Source: Maea johnstoni (Eukaryota > Annelida > Polychaeta > Spionida > Magelonidae). Taken from it: DNA of 64,000 nt. Made by a program: the position numbers and the translations under genes. Shown one piece after another: positions 34,801-57,713 of the stretch. Location of the stretch: assembly GCA_963942565.1 (NCBI GenBank), contig OZ012693.1:556820-620819 (forward strand), in the 5' to 3' direction. The notes under the pieces were generated by a model. The model searched no databases, was not told the DNA's origin, and saw only the letters and a list, made by a program, of their open reading frames with translations. Positions within the stretch are counted from its first letter, which is position 1. Each line of letters opens with the position of its first letter.

Positions 34801-34901
34801 AGACAGGAGGCAGTAAAAACAAACACGATTCCTTGTTTTCATGGCAACCACTGAATGCTTCAACTCCGCATAAATCACCTGGCTTTGAAAGTTTGAGTTG
34901 A
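22849..34901 (+). CDS. BORA: BORA, aurora kinase A activator (protein aurora borealis)
   Basis: Ten coding exons, all GT-AG with consistent phases: 22849-23310, 24594-24691, 25093-25223, 27869-27955, 29298-29354, 30023-30140, 30928-31039, 31669-31810, 32371-32526, 34018-34901; 748 residues (human about 559). Bora binds Aurora A and lets it activate Plk1 at mitotic entry. Conserved blocks are NPFDAHLMDRL...SPSVF (124-144), RPFQWSIDQQ (158-167), EAIETFFSSRVIAPSPWTD (198-216, with the proline-directed serine needed for Plk1 activation), ALSLPVDLDL, STLRRKLF and SPLKCVTPEP. The C-terminal half is Ser-rich with a KEN motif (~497) and two DTGYQT copies (~577, ~591) resembling the human DSGYNT beta-TrCP degron. 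The ATG is the first after an in-frame TGA at 22807. The N-terminus (~120 residues) is longer than in human. AATAAA at 35020. Confidence 0.96.
23352..23412 (+). mobile_element. hAT-type MITE (family B) remnant
   Basis: GCGTCTTAGCTAGCACAATATTTGGGTGTC...GACACCCAGAC resembles both ends of family B joined, i.e. an internally deleted remnant. Confidence 0.5.
23750..24570. mobile_element. hAT-type element abutting BORA exon 2
   Basis: TIR TAGGGCTGTCATT at the left, ATCGATGACTGCCCTA at the right; perfect 8-bp target duplication CCATATTG at 23742-23749 and 24571-24578. Diagnostic of the hAT superfamily. No intact transposase. It lies in BORA intron 1; the right target duplication ends 15 bp before the acceptor AG boundary at 24593. 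Confidence 0.95.
25312..26339. mobile_element. TA-flanked MITE in BORA intron 3, with a nested hAT
   Basis: TIR CTGTACACTGCCTTGATAGTC at the left and the complement of CTGTACACTGCCTTAATATTC at the right, bordered by TA (Tc1/mariner type by inference). An inner palindrome of ACATTCCGGATTTTTCCG lies at 25345-25390. The family B hAT at 25924-26235 is inserted in it. Confidence 0.85.
25924..26235 (+). mobile_element. hAT-type MITE (family B), nested
   Basis: CAGGGGCTTAGCC...GGCTAAGACCCTG, about 97 percent identical to 18831-19142. Flanks TCGCTGCA and ACGCTGCA (after two extra bases) match 7 of 8, consistent with an 8-bp target duplication. Because it sits inside the TA-flanked element it is the younger insertion. 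Confidence 0.9.
26777..27233. mobile_element. Element with TAGTGCT-type inverted ends in BORA intron 3
   Basis: CTATAAATTAGTGCTAGTACG at the left is answered by CCGAGCACTAATTTTTATAG at the right. Inside are inverted CGGCGGCTCGAG / GCTCGAGCC tracts. The ends resemble the hAT-type MITE at 44733, but I see no clear 8-bp duplication. Confidence 0.65.
27240..27320 (-). repeat. Dispersed repeat 'AGCCCTGCT...TTTAAATTTGC' (copy 1)
   Basis: GTGCTTGAATGTGCAAATTTAAGGTAGCACAAATACCTTCTAGCAGGGCTGTAAAG is the reverse of segments at 36205-36300 and 43540-43625, defining a three-copy dispersed family. Confidence 0.7.
28400..28713 (+). mobile_element. hAT-type MITE (family B) with perfect 8-bp TSD
   Basis: TIR CAGTGTCTTAGCCAG / CTGGCTAAGACCATG; direct flanks GCAAGGTA at 28392-28399 and 28714-28721. 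314 bp in BORA intron 4. A more diverged subfamily than the CAGGGGC copies. Confidence 0.93.
30170..30309. mobile_element. Hairpin (fold-back) element in BORA intron 6
   Basis: Arms of about 60 bp (GGATGCAAAGGGAAGGTATCTTGCACTTGTGAGTGAG and its complement) meet at GGGACAAGGCTTGCCGAGTCCC, just 30 bp past the donor of the exon ending at 30140. Probably a MITE; it could form a stem in the pre-mRNA. Confidence 0.85.
30614..30927 (+). repeat. Tandem copies of the acceptor edge of BORA exon 7
   Basis: The stretch GTTTATTGAT(G/A)TTGCCGT...TTTCAG(A/G)CAAG occurs at 30645-30690 and again at the true acceptor (30890-30935). The upstream copy even includes the exon start (AAAAGAGGCCGCAGATCC against AAAGGAGGCCGCGGATCC). 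Between them about three copies of a ~60-bp segment with AGGCCTGTTTT(T/C)ACTAGCCCTG repeat. Confidence 0.85.
31165..31300 (-). mobile_element. Decayed SINE copy in BORA intron 7
   Basis: GTGACTAGCCAATGAATAAA, AAAGTACCC, CACCTGAAGTCACTAGCAACATTCTCACA match the reverse of the SINE tail at 60290-60400 and the 11510-11860 copies. Confidence 0.55.
32226..32370 (+). repeat. Duplicate of BORA exon 9 5' edge with its acceptor
   Basis: TATGATTTATTCGCTCTGTAG/ATGGCGCTG at 32228-32257 duplicates TATGATTTATTCTCTCCCTAG/ATGGCGCTG at the true exon (32371). The copied coding part (32249-32350) would encode DGAAERLLRLPSTMPYEGT..., lacks 9 bp, has no donor of its own and meets the TAG of the true acceptor in frame. 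Confidence 0.92.
33236..33882. mobile_element. TA-flanked MITE in BORA intron 9
   Basis: CTGTAAATTCTCGCAAATCTCGG at the left against the complement CCCTAAATTCTCGGAAATCTTGG at the right, each bordered by TA. About 650 bp, no coding. Inside, GGCCGAAATT motifs recur in both orientations. Confidence 0.82.
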
Positions 34902-35019
34902 TGATGGTTTGGATTTTTAGGGAATTTTGCTCAATGTCATATTGTCACATTTCTGTTGGCTCAAGCCGAGAGGGTGTCTTCCACCTTACAGGTAAAGTGA
35001 TGTGAACAGAACTTGTCTC

Positions 35020-35025
35020 AATAAA
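35020..35025 (+). other. BORA polyadenylation signal
   Basis: AATAAA about 120 bp after the BORA stop codon, the first in the sense strand. Confidence 0.65.
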
Positions 35026-36788
35026 TCAAGATTTACGATTGGACATCAATGTCATCATCTAGGCAGATGTAAAATAAAAAAATATATATGTCCATTAATA
35101 TAGTCGAGTTTCAAAGAAAGAGAATCTACAGAGTTCATTTTTTCATTTAACCCATTCATGCTTGGATACCTCGACGACTAGTGTTCTCAGAATCCATGAT
35201 ACCTTTGAAGATAACTATAGATATGAGTCGGAGTGAGAATTACATTCAATGTGATTTTCAGGAGAGTTGTGGTTGGAATCTAATCAATATTAGCAAAACA
35301 GTCTTCGGGCACTACAGGCAAGAAGGGATTAAATTATATCCTATCATTTGTAATATATACGTGTTGATTCTTTATTGAATTATTTTATCTCAATTGTGTT
35401 CACAATTGTCACAGTGATTTAACCGATTTGGATATATTTTCTATTGAAAAGTGAACTAGATGCATTTCTTAGGTGTCTGTAGAAGATTTCATCCTGCAGG
35501 AGGATTTCGGTATCGTTTCCCTAGTATTGTAAAGAGGGGTTTCCTGCTATTGTTTTGGTTGTTTTATTCTGAGTATATCAAATTCAGAGCTTAACATCCT
35601 GTCAAATTGTGCCTTATCATCTCAGAAGACCTGGCTAGTTTGTTGTGATCTTCCTAATTAGTTTTGCTTATTCAGAAAGTAAGAAAGGGAATCAGAACTG
35701 ATTAGATATACCCTCTTCAAATCTTTCCTTATTTAATGCTTTATTCCAAAGCTATTTCCAAAACGTGGAGAAAGATCACCATGCAGCTCGGCCTTATAGG
35801 GTGCTTCTGGTAATGTGTTAATATTCTCTTTTTTCTTTTGATATTGCAATCTTTTTTCATTATTTTCTCAATGTTTGAAAGTTTTATGGGGTTTCTCACC
35901 AAAAAAATGTGTGAAAAATACTCATGCATTTTTGAGTTGTTTTTATAGTGACCTTGCATGGAATATTGCCTCACGATTAATTCTGATATCACTTTTAGAA
36001 TTTATGACTGCCCCTGCTCAGGAGGGCAGCATATGAATAAGAATCTTTCCTCCAATCAGGGCAAGGGATTTCTCGTTGGTTTATTCAAAGTCTCTGCAGG
36101 TGGTCAATCTTCCTCCAATCAGAGCATGGAATTTCTCGTTGGTTTATTCGCAGTCTCTGCAGGTAGTCATAAAAACAACCAGGAATTTTTATTGTGTACG
36201 GCTTTAATTTGGTGTGTTATAACTTTTGCTTTACAGCCCTGCTGGGGGTATTTGTGCTCCTTTAAATTTGCACATTTAAGCACTCAAAGGAGATACGAAG
36301 CAGGATGTCTATTTGAATGATGTTATTTTGGAGCTGTCATGGGGAGTGTGAAAATAGCGAAAAATAAATGCCTGTAAAAAAATACTAGTTATACAGTAAT
36401 AACAATACAGCAATCATGGGTATTCAAAATCAGCAACCATACAACTTCTGTTGTCATTTTTTATAAAACAATCAAGTTATTCCAGATGAATACCATAATA
36501 AGTGTTTACATATTAGGTATGAAGCACGGTATCTTAGCTTTATCTCCTAGCATTCACAATGAAGTGCAGTGTCCCACATACAAGGTAGCTGGACTAGTAA
36601 AAATTTGAAAAAGGGCTCTCTAGGGCTAGTAAATTAGCAACCCATGTAACCCTACCAGATTAGTTCAAATTTACCAGTCATGATAAGATTGACTATTTGA
36701 CTTGTTGAAATTTTGGTTGGTGCCTATATGAAGATATAAATCAATAGCATATTTTCTAGCATATTTTCTTGCATATTTAGATAATAAG
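35026..36788. other. Intergenic stretch downstream of BORA
   Basis: No gene recognised. 36042-36170 holds two tandem copies of a ~66-bp unit (TCCAATCAG...TTTCTCGTTGGTTTATTC...TCTCTGCAGGT). 36205-36300 holds the second copy of the AGCCCTGCT/TTTAAATTTGC dispersed repeat. Confidence 0.55.
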
Positions 36789-36916
36789 TTTTAATATGGA
36801 TTTGGATTTTCAGGTAGGGCCAGTACAGGTTGGAGTAGGGCTGGCAGCACCTGGAATCTACTAGCCCTACTCCAACCTGTACTGGCCCTACCTAGAAATC
36901 CAAATACATATTAAAA
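36789..36916. mobile_element. 128-bp hairpin MITE
   Basis: Arms of about 55 bp, from TTTTAATATGGATTTGGATTT to the centre GGCTGGCAGCACCTGGAATCTACTAGCCC and back. Related fragments (ACTAGTCCTAC / CTAGCCCTG) lie at 19565-19620 and 15770. Confidence 0.88.
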
Positions 36917-37093
36917 GACCCTTCTATTACCTATTACCTACCAGGTTTGTCGAGTGTTCTGATTATTGTCAGAGCCTGAAGTGCGACACAGAACTTAAAT
37001 GATTTACATGAACTCATTCACACATACCTCATCTATATACTAGTATTTGTGTGTCGTCAACTGATATCTCTGCCATGCTAGTGCTTACCCAGG

Positions 37094-37408
37094 CAGTGTC
37101 TTAGCCAGGATTTAGAAACTGGGTACCCAATATTAGCAAATAGCAATTATAAAATTTTGGAGCGCCGCATTTTTCAAGGGTTACCTCAATATACTGAAAT
37201 AACAACCATAAACAGGTATTTACTGACATAAAGCACATGCAATGCCATTGAAATTATATTAGGGTGATAAGAAATTATATTATACATGTATATTTAAATT
37301 GATATTTCAAGAAATTCCTGTCCCAAAGTTTTTGGGTGTCCTGCAGGGTTGTTTTTGAGGGTTTGGGTGTCCAAATGACACCCAGACGCCCTGCCGGCTA
37401 AGACTATG
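37094..37408 (+). mobile_element. hAT-type MITE (family B)
   Basis: CAGTGTCTTAGCCAGG...CCGGCTAAGACTATG; flanks TACCCAGG / TACTCAGA match 6 of 8. Same subfamily as 28400-28713. Confidence 0.85.
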
Positions 37409-37416
37409 TACTCAGA

Positions 37417-40400
37417 GCCATCCAGGCTTGATGCTAGATATCTAGAAGCAGTTTCTGAGAACGTGTAGGACATTTCCCAAATCCAATGAGTAGATCATGC
37501 TGAAAACCTAATATGTTTTCTTATTTGAGAGTGCCTTGAATGTGCACTTTTGTTATTTTATAGGCTCATGTAATGAAGTTGAACATTATCAACGTGTCAC
37601 ATTTCGTTTTGTTAGGAGGATGATAGACAGTTGGTACCAAGGACCTGTCTCGGCTTAGGCAAATTTTTGAATCAGGTCAAAAATCTCTAGCGATTGCAGC
37701 TTCACTCTAGTTTGCTTATTTTCTTGATATATTCAAATAGATATTAAGAAAAAAAACATAATTATCCAAAAAAAAATGTTAATTATTTTTGCTGGTCAAA
37801 ATTCTTGAAGTGGAGCTAATATGAAAATTCATCATGGAAAACATAACACATTGACATTTGACCTGCGCTATATGAAAACAAACTTGTATTGGCAAGTAAG
37901 AATTCGCCAAATTACAAAATTGCAAAAAAAGTTAAATTAGCACCTCAGAAAAAATCCCTTTGCAGTATGTTGAAAAAAAAATGGTGTTAAAATTAATGAA
38001 CTTTAAGCTGTGTGGAGCATCCCCATTCACATCCAGGCTCTTCTTAACATTAGAGATAAGAATGAATGTAATAGTGGAGAAGAAATAATGAAATAATTAC
38101 TTTGGCACTGTTGCACACACTAATAGGGGAAGTATAGTCATTAGCCACTGAAACTTAAGTGCAGCTCAGGTAAGTTCTTGCTTAAACTCAGGGCAAGTAG
38201 GACTGGTCACAGGGAATCATGTCGTACTGACTTTAACCCATTTGCATCTGGAGTGCACATCCGATCTGATAACTTAGAAAATATCCCATCAAATGGAACC
38301 ATGTAATAAATAATAAATAGGTGTTTGAAAATATTTTTGATATGGTTTGTTAAACCCACCAGGAACAAGAACTTTCAGTTAGAATATTTCAGAAAAAATG
38401 CTTTGTTATCCCAGGGATGTCAGACGTATACTCTCCAGATGTGAAATTGCTAGTTGTGCAAATTATTTAGTGAAATAAGATTATGATAAAGAGGTGTATG
38501 CATGCAACAGAGCAGCAAAGCTACCAGTGGATAAACCTGGGCAACTGTCAACTGACTACTCTGGTCTCTGGCTGATCAAGAAAAGGGTGATTTGGACCAG
38601 TTCACTTTTCTCATTACTACATTTGAATTTATAAATTTGTAAGACCGTTTCACTTGTAGTGATACCGAATTATATATGTCATAGACAAGGAAAATACAGG
38701 TGGTATATTATGTGTGTTTTTGAATGCTTAATGAAGATCTCAAACAATGTCATTGAAAGCCTTGCTGTCATGTGAATAAACTTTTATTTCTATTACAATG
38801 AATTATTGTTATCTTTGCAGTGGGAACATGAGATAATGAACTGTATTGTTATATCGAATTTTTTTATAACAAGCGGCGAAATCATAAGCCGAGCTGATCT
38901 CAATGTTTTAACTCGTTGCCAACTTGACTCTTTGCCCTTTGTTGCAGTCGCCACGTTATTGCTAAGTGTTTGTGTCCGTTTGTTGGCACAACGCAACACT
39001 TTAGCATTGTTGAATTGTGTACTTGCCGACATTGGTTGTTATGCCATGGGATAAGTTAGATTATTGACTGGCAATTATTTACCTGCTAGTGCTATTATTC
39101 CACTCTTTCTGACAGATAGTGTGAATTATGAAATGACTTAATATAGGGTGAGGTATAACAATGCATATTATAGTAATGGTCTGAAATTATCTTCATTCCT
39201 TCCTTCAACGAATGGCTTGTTGCAGATCCCCACAAGCTAGATTTATAAAAAGCACAAAATTTGAAATATATATTTTTTTTCATTAAAAAAATCACATTTT
39301 CTGGTAGATTAGCGATTTTAGTTTCAGATTTTCTCTGATTGAATGATTGTATTAATAGGCGAGTGGTACACTTTGTAAATTATACGAGAAATGTCCATTA
39401 AAGCTCATCTACATCAGAGGAAGAGCATCATTTTTGAATAGGATAAAGCACCGCCAGGGTCCTAGTCAGAATTTCTGCCTGTCTAGAATGGACTACTTAT
39501 CTACTTCAAACCATTCTACTAACTACATTTAATACCCTATTGTGTCAAAAAGGGAAATTTGAACTTTAGCTATGTCCTAGAAGAGGTTGTGGTAGGAAAA
39601 TATTAATCATCCACTCAAAGCCAAAATTGAAAATTCTTCATAGAAATTTTTGCCTGCCAAAAAAAGGAGATTTTGAGGAAACTACCTATCCTGAAGTCAT
39701 GCTGGACAGGTCCTAGCCAAGTCCCTGACCACGACAGAGATAATTTTGTGTCTAAATATATCTTAGTTCATGTTAAGTGTGTATAAGTGCATGTGACTAG
39801 GGGGGTTGAGATTGTGCTCATATAGGGTAGGGTTGTTCTTTCAGTATTTTTTTAATGAGTTGATGGCTTTCCACTTCAATCAGTAATCGATCAGCAGCGA
39901 CATCTTAGACCACTCAGCAATTGGGGCTGACACTTCTTGAAGCAAGAGAAGGGGAATAAAACCACAAATAAATGGTGAAAATATTCATTTTTTTATCAAT
40001 CCAAAATATACAAATATATCAAAAGATTTAACAAGAAAAGATTTACCCTGTATTCAGTACGCTGTCAACAAGGAATGTCCCTTAATACATAGATTCATGA
40101 GAAAAAAATCTACCATCTATATAAAATTTTAACAAGGAATGAACCTAAAAATGAATAACAGTACAATACAATACAACATATTGCTTGATTGAGAATAAGG
40201 CACTTCAGGACAAAGGTTACAATTTATCTAATTTCACTTCATTTCAAAAAAATATTTTTGTGCTCTACTTGCATAGCAAAAGAAAAAAAATGCTCAAAAA
40301 AAGTTCATTTCAGGTTGTGAAGAAGATAATCTGAGATTATTGCACATACCAGGCTTTTCAAACCAGAACGTAACAGTAATTAAGGTAGTAAGACACTATG

Positions 40401-41580
40401 TTCTCTAAATCACCATGAAATATATGGGATCGTAAAAAATACTTGAATACATGATGAACTGGTGAATACAGCCGAGACGCGACATACAAGTATTCATACT
40501 CCCCTAAAGATGACTTGGTCCAAGTCTGATTATCCCATTACTACTATCCCTAAAAAGTTGACATCCTCTCCTGTGCTTACCAAGCAGTGTGGTGTAGTAC
40601 CAGGTATGTAGATAGATGGCCTCATCTGATCCTCTGATCTCTAGAGGTTTTAGTCAAAATCAAACTGAATCCTGGTGAGATAAGTGTAAACTAAGTTGAC
40701 CACTATGGCCACCTAGAATATTTGGTGCTTGGTAACAGAAAAAACATAGCAGAAGAATACATATGACAGCCTAGAAATCTAGGCAATCCCATTACTAACA
40801 GCTTGAAATCAGTTAGAGTTGTATATCAAAGTGCATGTACAGAGGCATTGGGAAATTAACACTTGATACAAGACCCTCATGGTGCCACGTGAGTATCCAG
40901 TGACTGCGAGTGGCGGGATATCTACAGTACTGACATTTAATTCCTACACTAAACGTGTGGGCAGCTAGGGCAAAATACACAACCGCACCCTTAATTTTAA
41001 ACCTAGTTTCTTGGGAATGGGTGATCTCGGACCTCACAACTGAACATAGCCTTGATTCACAAGCTACTTGGGTCATTAATGTGCTTGGCTTATTTTTTGA
41101 CATGTTATCTATGGGTGCCTGTACAATCAGGCACTGGCAGATGTCCGGTCGACTGTTGCAGGAATTGATTGTCTGTATTGTATCAAGTCACACTTCTCTT
41201 GGGCTCAATTGATGACATCTTGAGAACTTATATTGCAGCCAGTTTCTCGGAGAAGCAATTGTTGAAGCTTGACCTACCAGGGCATGAAACTGCAGGTTTT
41301 TAAATGTGGGCCTACAGGAAACTATATAGAGGTATATACCTTTAATCATAGATGTTAAGTATTAGAATATATATTGAAGTCGTTTACTCTTGTCATACAT
41401 TTCAGATAATATTTGGAAAAGACCAAAATGGTGAATACTTCTGAGTATGTTACTGTTCCACAATAATATGTCAATATACAGTTGATAGATTCAGATAGAA
41501 CATATTGCTCATACATGCAGCTTTTTGTTAGCAGAATTAATTAGAGAGGCCTACGCGTGAAGATTTTTTTGTTTGTAGAG
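37417..41580. other. Intergenic stretch between BORA and CPVL
   Basis: About 4.2 kb in which I find no gene. An AATAAA at 38777 and the open frame after TTTGCAG at 38820 have no recognisable similarity. No obvious MITE ends were seen. Confidence 0.45.
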
Positions 41581-48591
<7,011 letters not shown>

Positions 48592-48639
48592 CTGAAACAC
48601 AAAGAAGTAATCATCATTATCTTAAGTAATAATCACCAT

Positions 48640-48759
48640 GATTATTACAATCATTAATATTAACAATCATTATTATTATTATTATATTATTATTATTATC
48701 ATCATTATTATTTTAATTATTATTATTATTATTATCATTATAATTATTTTTTATTATTA

Positions 48760-48793
<34 letters not shown>

Positions 48794-48800
48794 CATCATC
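48640..48800. repeat. (ATT)n / (ATC) repeat running into the gap
   Basis: ATT trinucleotides with ATC interruptions; the gap that follows probably lies in the same repeat. Confidence 0.93.
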
Positions 48801-49000
48801 NNNNNNNNNNNNNNNNNNNNNNNNNNNNNNNNNNNNNNNNNNNNNNNNNNNNNNNNNNNNNNNNNNNNNNNNNNNNNNNNNNNNNNNNNNNNNNNNNNNN
48901 NNNNNNNNNNNNNNNNNNNNNNNNNNNNNNNNNNNNNNNNNNNNNNNNNNNNNNNNNNNNNNNNNNNNNNNNNNNNNNNNNNNNNNNNNNNNNNNNNNNN
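48801..49000. other. Assembly gap (200 N)
   Basis: Exactly 200 undetermined bases, probably a placeholder length. The join separates CPVL from GOLT1, and both genes lack their 5' exons next to it. Confidence 0.97.
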
Positions 49001-50943
49001 GGGGCAAGCGATGTTCATATTCAGATTGAGTAATACAGCCGTATATTTAAGTAATTCGCTTGCCCAGCAGATGGCGACATATGTTATCTGAATAGTGGCG
49101 GTTTTTATGTCCAAAAGTCAACAAAAAACGATACACAGTAAAACATATTCATTTGGCTAAAGCATTTATGACAGTAAGTGAGTAGTAACTCACAATCATA
49201 TCAAATAGACATTTTAAAGCTGTCCAGTATGAGGCGCCCCATGTACTAGTATTTAATGGATATATTCAGGCGGACTGATAATTTGAGTGTATCCTAATAC
49301 TGTTTGCAGTACTCACAAAGTTTCTCAACGAACCGGTCCGACTTGGATTTATGCTGCTCTAATTGCTATTAATTCGCAGAACAATAGAGCCAGCCATGTC
49401 GGCTCAGTTGAGCTGGGATGGCTTTGTTGTTCTGCACACCACGGCACATTCAGTGCATACAACTTTCGTCTGCACTAATAAATTCAGAAGCGAAAACACA
49501 CACTTTCGGTAAATTTAATATCAGTGCAGCCATGTGCAGGACGGGAAATTAAAAAACGGGAAAAGTAGAAAACATCATTTTTCGGGAAATAAAAGTCCCG
49601 GGAAATATACCCGTTATACAGTAATAACTTCTTTATAGTACCCCTTCTACTCACGTAGAATGGATATAGTTTGTCCTTAGTGAATTAATTAGTATTGAAA
49701 TATACTCATTTTCATGATCCGCTCCAGCAAGAAGTAAGATATTTCAAATATATTTATGTCCTGGTGCAGGCTGGTGGTGATTTTCATAGAAGTATTCAAA
49801 TATATTATCATTGCACCCTTTGAAATTTCACATTTTATTTATTTATGTACCAAGGGAGTTTGGCTAATTAATTTATCTTTTACAACAGTTTTTCACAAGT
49901 GGATGACTTAAGAGAATAACATCTTTCCAAGTTGTTAATTGCCAAATCCAATTCTCAAATCAAATCATACATCTTCATATAGGATAGGCAAATCATATCC
50001 AGAGGTCACTTTTGCTGCTGCACTTTCATACATACTCCTCTTGTTTTTGTACCAAGGGTTTCCTTAAAGTTTGCCTTTTAATACCCATGCATGTTTCAGA
50101 ATTCATTGGTGGTCTGGCTTCTCACTAGATATTTGGGGACCTGGGCATGGTCAAGCGGTAGCAGAGTTGCACTTTTGCAAGCGCTTTAACTTTTCAAAGC
50201 AACATGTTATAGCTACGTTTTACTTGCTTAGATAGGTCCAATGAAGCGGTTTAGCGACATTTAAATGGAATTTGATTCAAATTGTTTTTGGGGTGGAAAA
50301 TTGACAAAAACAAATGTGTAGTAATTGAGCTACATAAAACACAAAACCTTTCTAGCGGATTTGAAACAAATGTACACAACATACAATTCCTTGCAAAATT
50401 CTGTTTGTCAAAATTCTGTTTGTCAAATTTGAGAAAAAATATTCACAAAAAAGTAGTTTTAATAGGGTCAAGTGAATGAAAATCTTGCACATCTGTAATG
50501 GCTGTTGATAATGGATGCGGATTGTTATAATAATAATATCGATTAGAAAAAAATATCGGATCATTTCAAATTACTTTTCACAATATGCTTAACGGTAGCC
50601 ATTTAGCACATAAGATACTAGAATCAACAGCTTCATGTCCAATATTTTCTTTGAGATATTCCTTTGTAATCCAGGTATTCCAGTATCTGTATACCCTTGT
50701 AGGCTCTTGAAGAAAATTATTTGAAACCTAGTTTAAAATTCTATGAAGCCCTTAAGAGAGATGATCAATCACTGAAATGCAGTCTAGCTCAACTTCTCAA
50801 ATATATTTTTTTGCAGGAAATGCACTTGCAGTTTTGCTCTGAGTTCAGTGATGTTTGCAAATGCCTGTGTCATATCACCCATGCCTGTTTACTTAAGACA
50901 TACATGTGCTCAGTGATAATAAGCTCCTCTGTTTATCTTTCAG
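49001..50943. other. Stretch between gap and GOLT1 exon 2
   Basis: Neither the CPVL 5' exons nor the short GOLT1 first exon (expected to encode about eight residues like MISLTDTQ) can be recognised here. A 15-bp duplication (CAAAATTCTGTTTGT twice) lies at 50394-50424. Confidence 0.5.
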
Positions 50944-55319
<4,376 letters not shown>

Positions 55320-55410
55320 CAGCAGCCTCCTCCTGCCAGTTTTTACCCCTACATTTGGACTCCTGTTTATTTCCTGTACATTTTGATGCCTTTTTCCTGT
55401 ATTATATGTG

Positions 55411-55416
55411 AATAAA
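55411..55416 (+). other. GOLT1 polyadenylation signal
   Basis: AATAAA about 92 bp past the stop codon. Confidence 0.75.
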
Positions 55417-55734
55417 TGGACCACTATAATCCTACCACCTATATATCTAAAACAACAGAGTTTATTGTTATTCACATATCATCATCCACGGGGACCAATA
55501 AGGGAGATGGAAAAATGTAATTCAAACTCCCACTGCATCATTTTAAACTCCCACGGCAACTTTTGCTACTACTGCAACATTTTTGATTAGTGAAAGTGGG
55601 AGTTTTCCTGAAAGAATTTTTGGTCTTATTCAATTGTTTAAGATTTATAAAAGCTGTGGTGCGCGATTGAAAGATCACTTAGTTAGTCTAGCCTGTAGCT
55701 GCCACACCGCGGACTATTTCAGTAATGTATTTGT

Positions 55735-56400
55735 GTGTCATCAGAGGAAAGGTTAGTTATCTTACCTGCACAAAGGTGGCAGCACCTGTATGTCACACCT
55801 TGTGCAAGCTGAAGATGCCACTAGACGTTCGTGCGCCAATTCTTTGATTTTGGCATTCTTGACCTGCGCTTACTCATTTCCTGTTTAGATACTTAGAGTA
55901 CCATGGGGACAGGCAGTGATCTCGTGACCACACAAATAACCCGACAGTGCGTTTTCTATTATGATCGTCTGTTAGTGAAATGTTGAATCCTTGGCTTCGT
56001 TAGTGTTTAGGCTGGGCTGGTGTCGTTCAGTTGGGTGGACTCGTGCATGAAGCACACAACATAACATGGGATCATATTTAACTACAACAACAGCTCAATT
56101 GTTCCAGTTATCAATACAGTCTAGTGAGATAGAACTATAACAGCCATTGACATGTGGTCGCGGGCGCCTTTTCACACAACTTCGCGTTTTCCATCAAAAT
56201 ATTACATGCTCAATGCACAATTTCCCTTCTAGAATTGAGTCCTGGATCTGGTGTCATCAGAGGAAATGTTAGTAGACTTAGCTGCATAAAGGTGGCAGCA
56301 CCTGTGTATCTGACCCATGTGCAGGCTGCAGTTGCCACTAGGGTCTGGTGTCATCAGGGGTACTATTAGTAATCTTACCTGCATAAACGGGGCAGCACCA
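55735..56400 (-). repeat. Interspersed ~100-bp repeat with a donor-like junction
   Basis: Three related blocks (55738-55835, 56250-56345, 56346-56400) contain GTGTCATCAGAGGAAA and TTACCTGCA(C/T)AAA.GG(T/G)GGCAGCACC. On the minus strand these read GGTGCTGCCACCTTTGTGCAG/GTAAG, an exon-end-like junction. I cannot assign a gene; it may be another amplified exon edge or a dispersed repeat. Confidence 0.45.
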
Positions 56401-56616
56401 GTCGTGCAATTATGTAGATGTTCTAACTAAAACTACAGCAGGTTTCTGCAGATTATAGTTTCAAGGGCTATGAATCTGACCCACTTGGCAAGCTAACCAA
56501 TTCCTAAAACTCAAAATTGAAATCTACCCTATTTCAAATATCAACTGGTATCAGAGATTTGTATGTGAGGAAAATGATAAAAGATACACTTATATACATC
56601 TATAATTGTATATGTA

Positions 56617-56725
<109 letters not shown>

Positions 56726-57069
56726 CAGAATAACAAATTCCATTACTTTTCATTTTCATTTTAGTTATCGGCGTCTTTCTTGTTAATGATATGTACCTCA
56801 CCTATGTATCATTTCTGAAACTTATTGAATTTCTCATGATTGTATTTTTTCCAAATTAAATATACAGTACATTGTTTTGTACTGATTTATTTGTAATACA
56901 TGTAGTCAATGAATATGCACGACTATGCATCTATCAACTTGCTGATTAACTCAATCTGGATTCAAAACCAAGGGACAACGAGCAGCCAATGCTCAATGCA
57001 TTAGATCGCCTCGCCTTGGAGGCCGTCCCCACAATATTGACACTCTCCCCTTATAAAGCTGTATTACTA

Positions 57070-57282
57070 TTAACCCTTATGCTGCTGGTGGCTAATTTGA
57101 CCAATACACAATGATGCACAACACCAGAAAAAGAACTGATCACCTGGCACACGTGTACTCATCTGAAAGTACCTGATACGATGTGTACAATGAATCCCAA
57201 CATGACTAGGTTTAGATGGTTTTAAGAATTATTTGCGTTCTTGTTCTTTGGACGAAAGTAGCCTCATCATTGGAAGGGTTAA
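57070..57282 (+). mobile_element. TTAA-flanked MITE (family A), intact
   Basis: TTAACCCTTATGCTGCTGGTGGC...CATCATTGGAAGGGTTAA, 213 bp, intergenic. Confidence 0.94.
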
Positions 57283-57713
57283 TGATTTAGAGCTACTGTA
57301 ATGTAGTATACATGCCAGGACCACGTGTACCCCTATAGAAGTCGCTTATACTGCCACCTGTACGGCTGGCCTCACTGATCAATATGTACATGTATGTATA
57401 ACATAAGCAGCAGTGTATATGGGTACTGAATTGACATGTATATGTACTGAATTGACATCAAGGAATGGTAGTATCCGTTATCTCATCGATACTGCAAAGC
57501 CTATCGGTATCATTATTGTTCTCATTGGCATCGAACCAAAGTAATTGTATTTGTAATGTTTATTGACCTCATCCACCGGTGCGAAAGTACGAATACATAT
57601 ATTATAGATAAATATCAAGTTACAAATACATCAAACGAAAATAAAACTTTGTGCGACCTAAAATATAACCGGAAACAAGAACAACAGAAATAAATACGTA
57701 AATGAATTAATTA

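Noticed and set aside
34100-34878. Minus-strand open frames within BORA's last exon
   Set aside because: Shadows of the strongly coding plus strand.
38806-39054. Possible last exon (frame after TTTGCAG at 38820)
   Set aside because: No recognisable similarity, no upstream partner exon and no supported donor or stop context.
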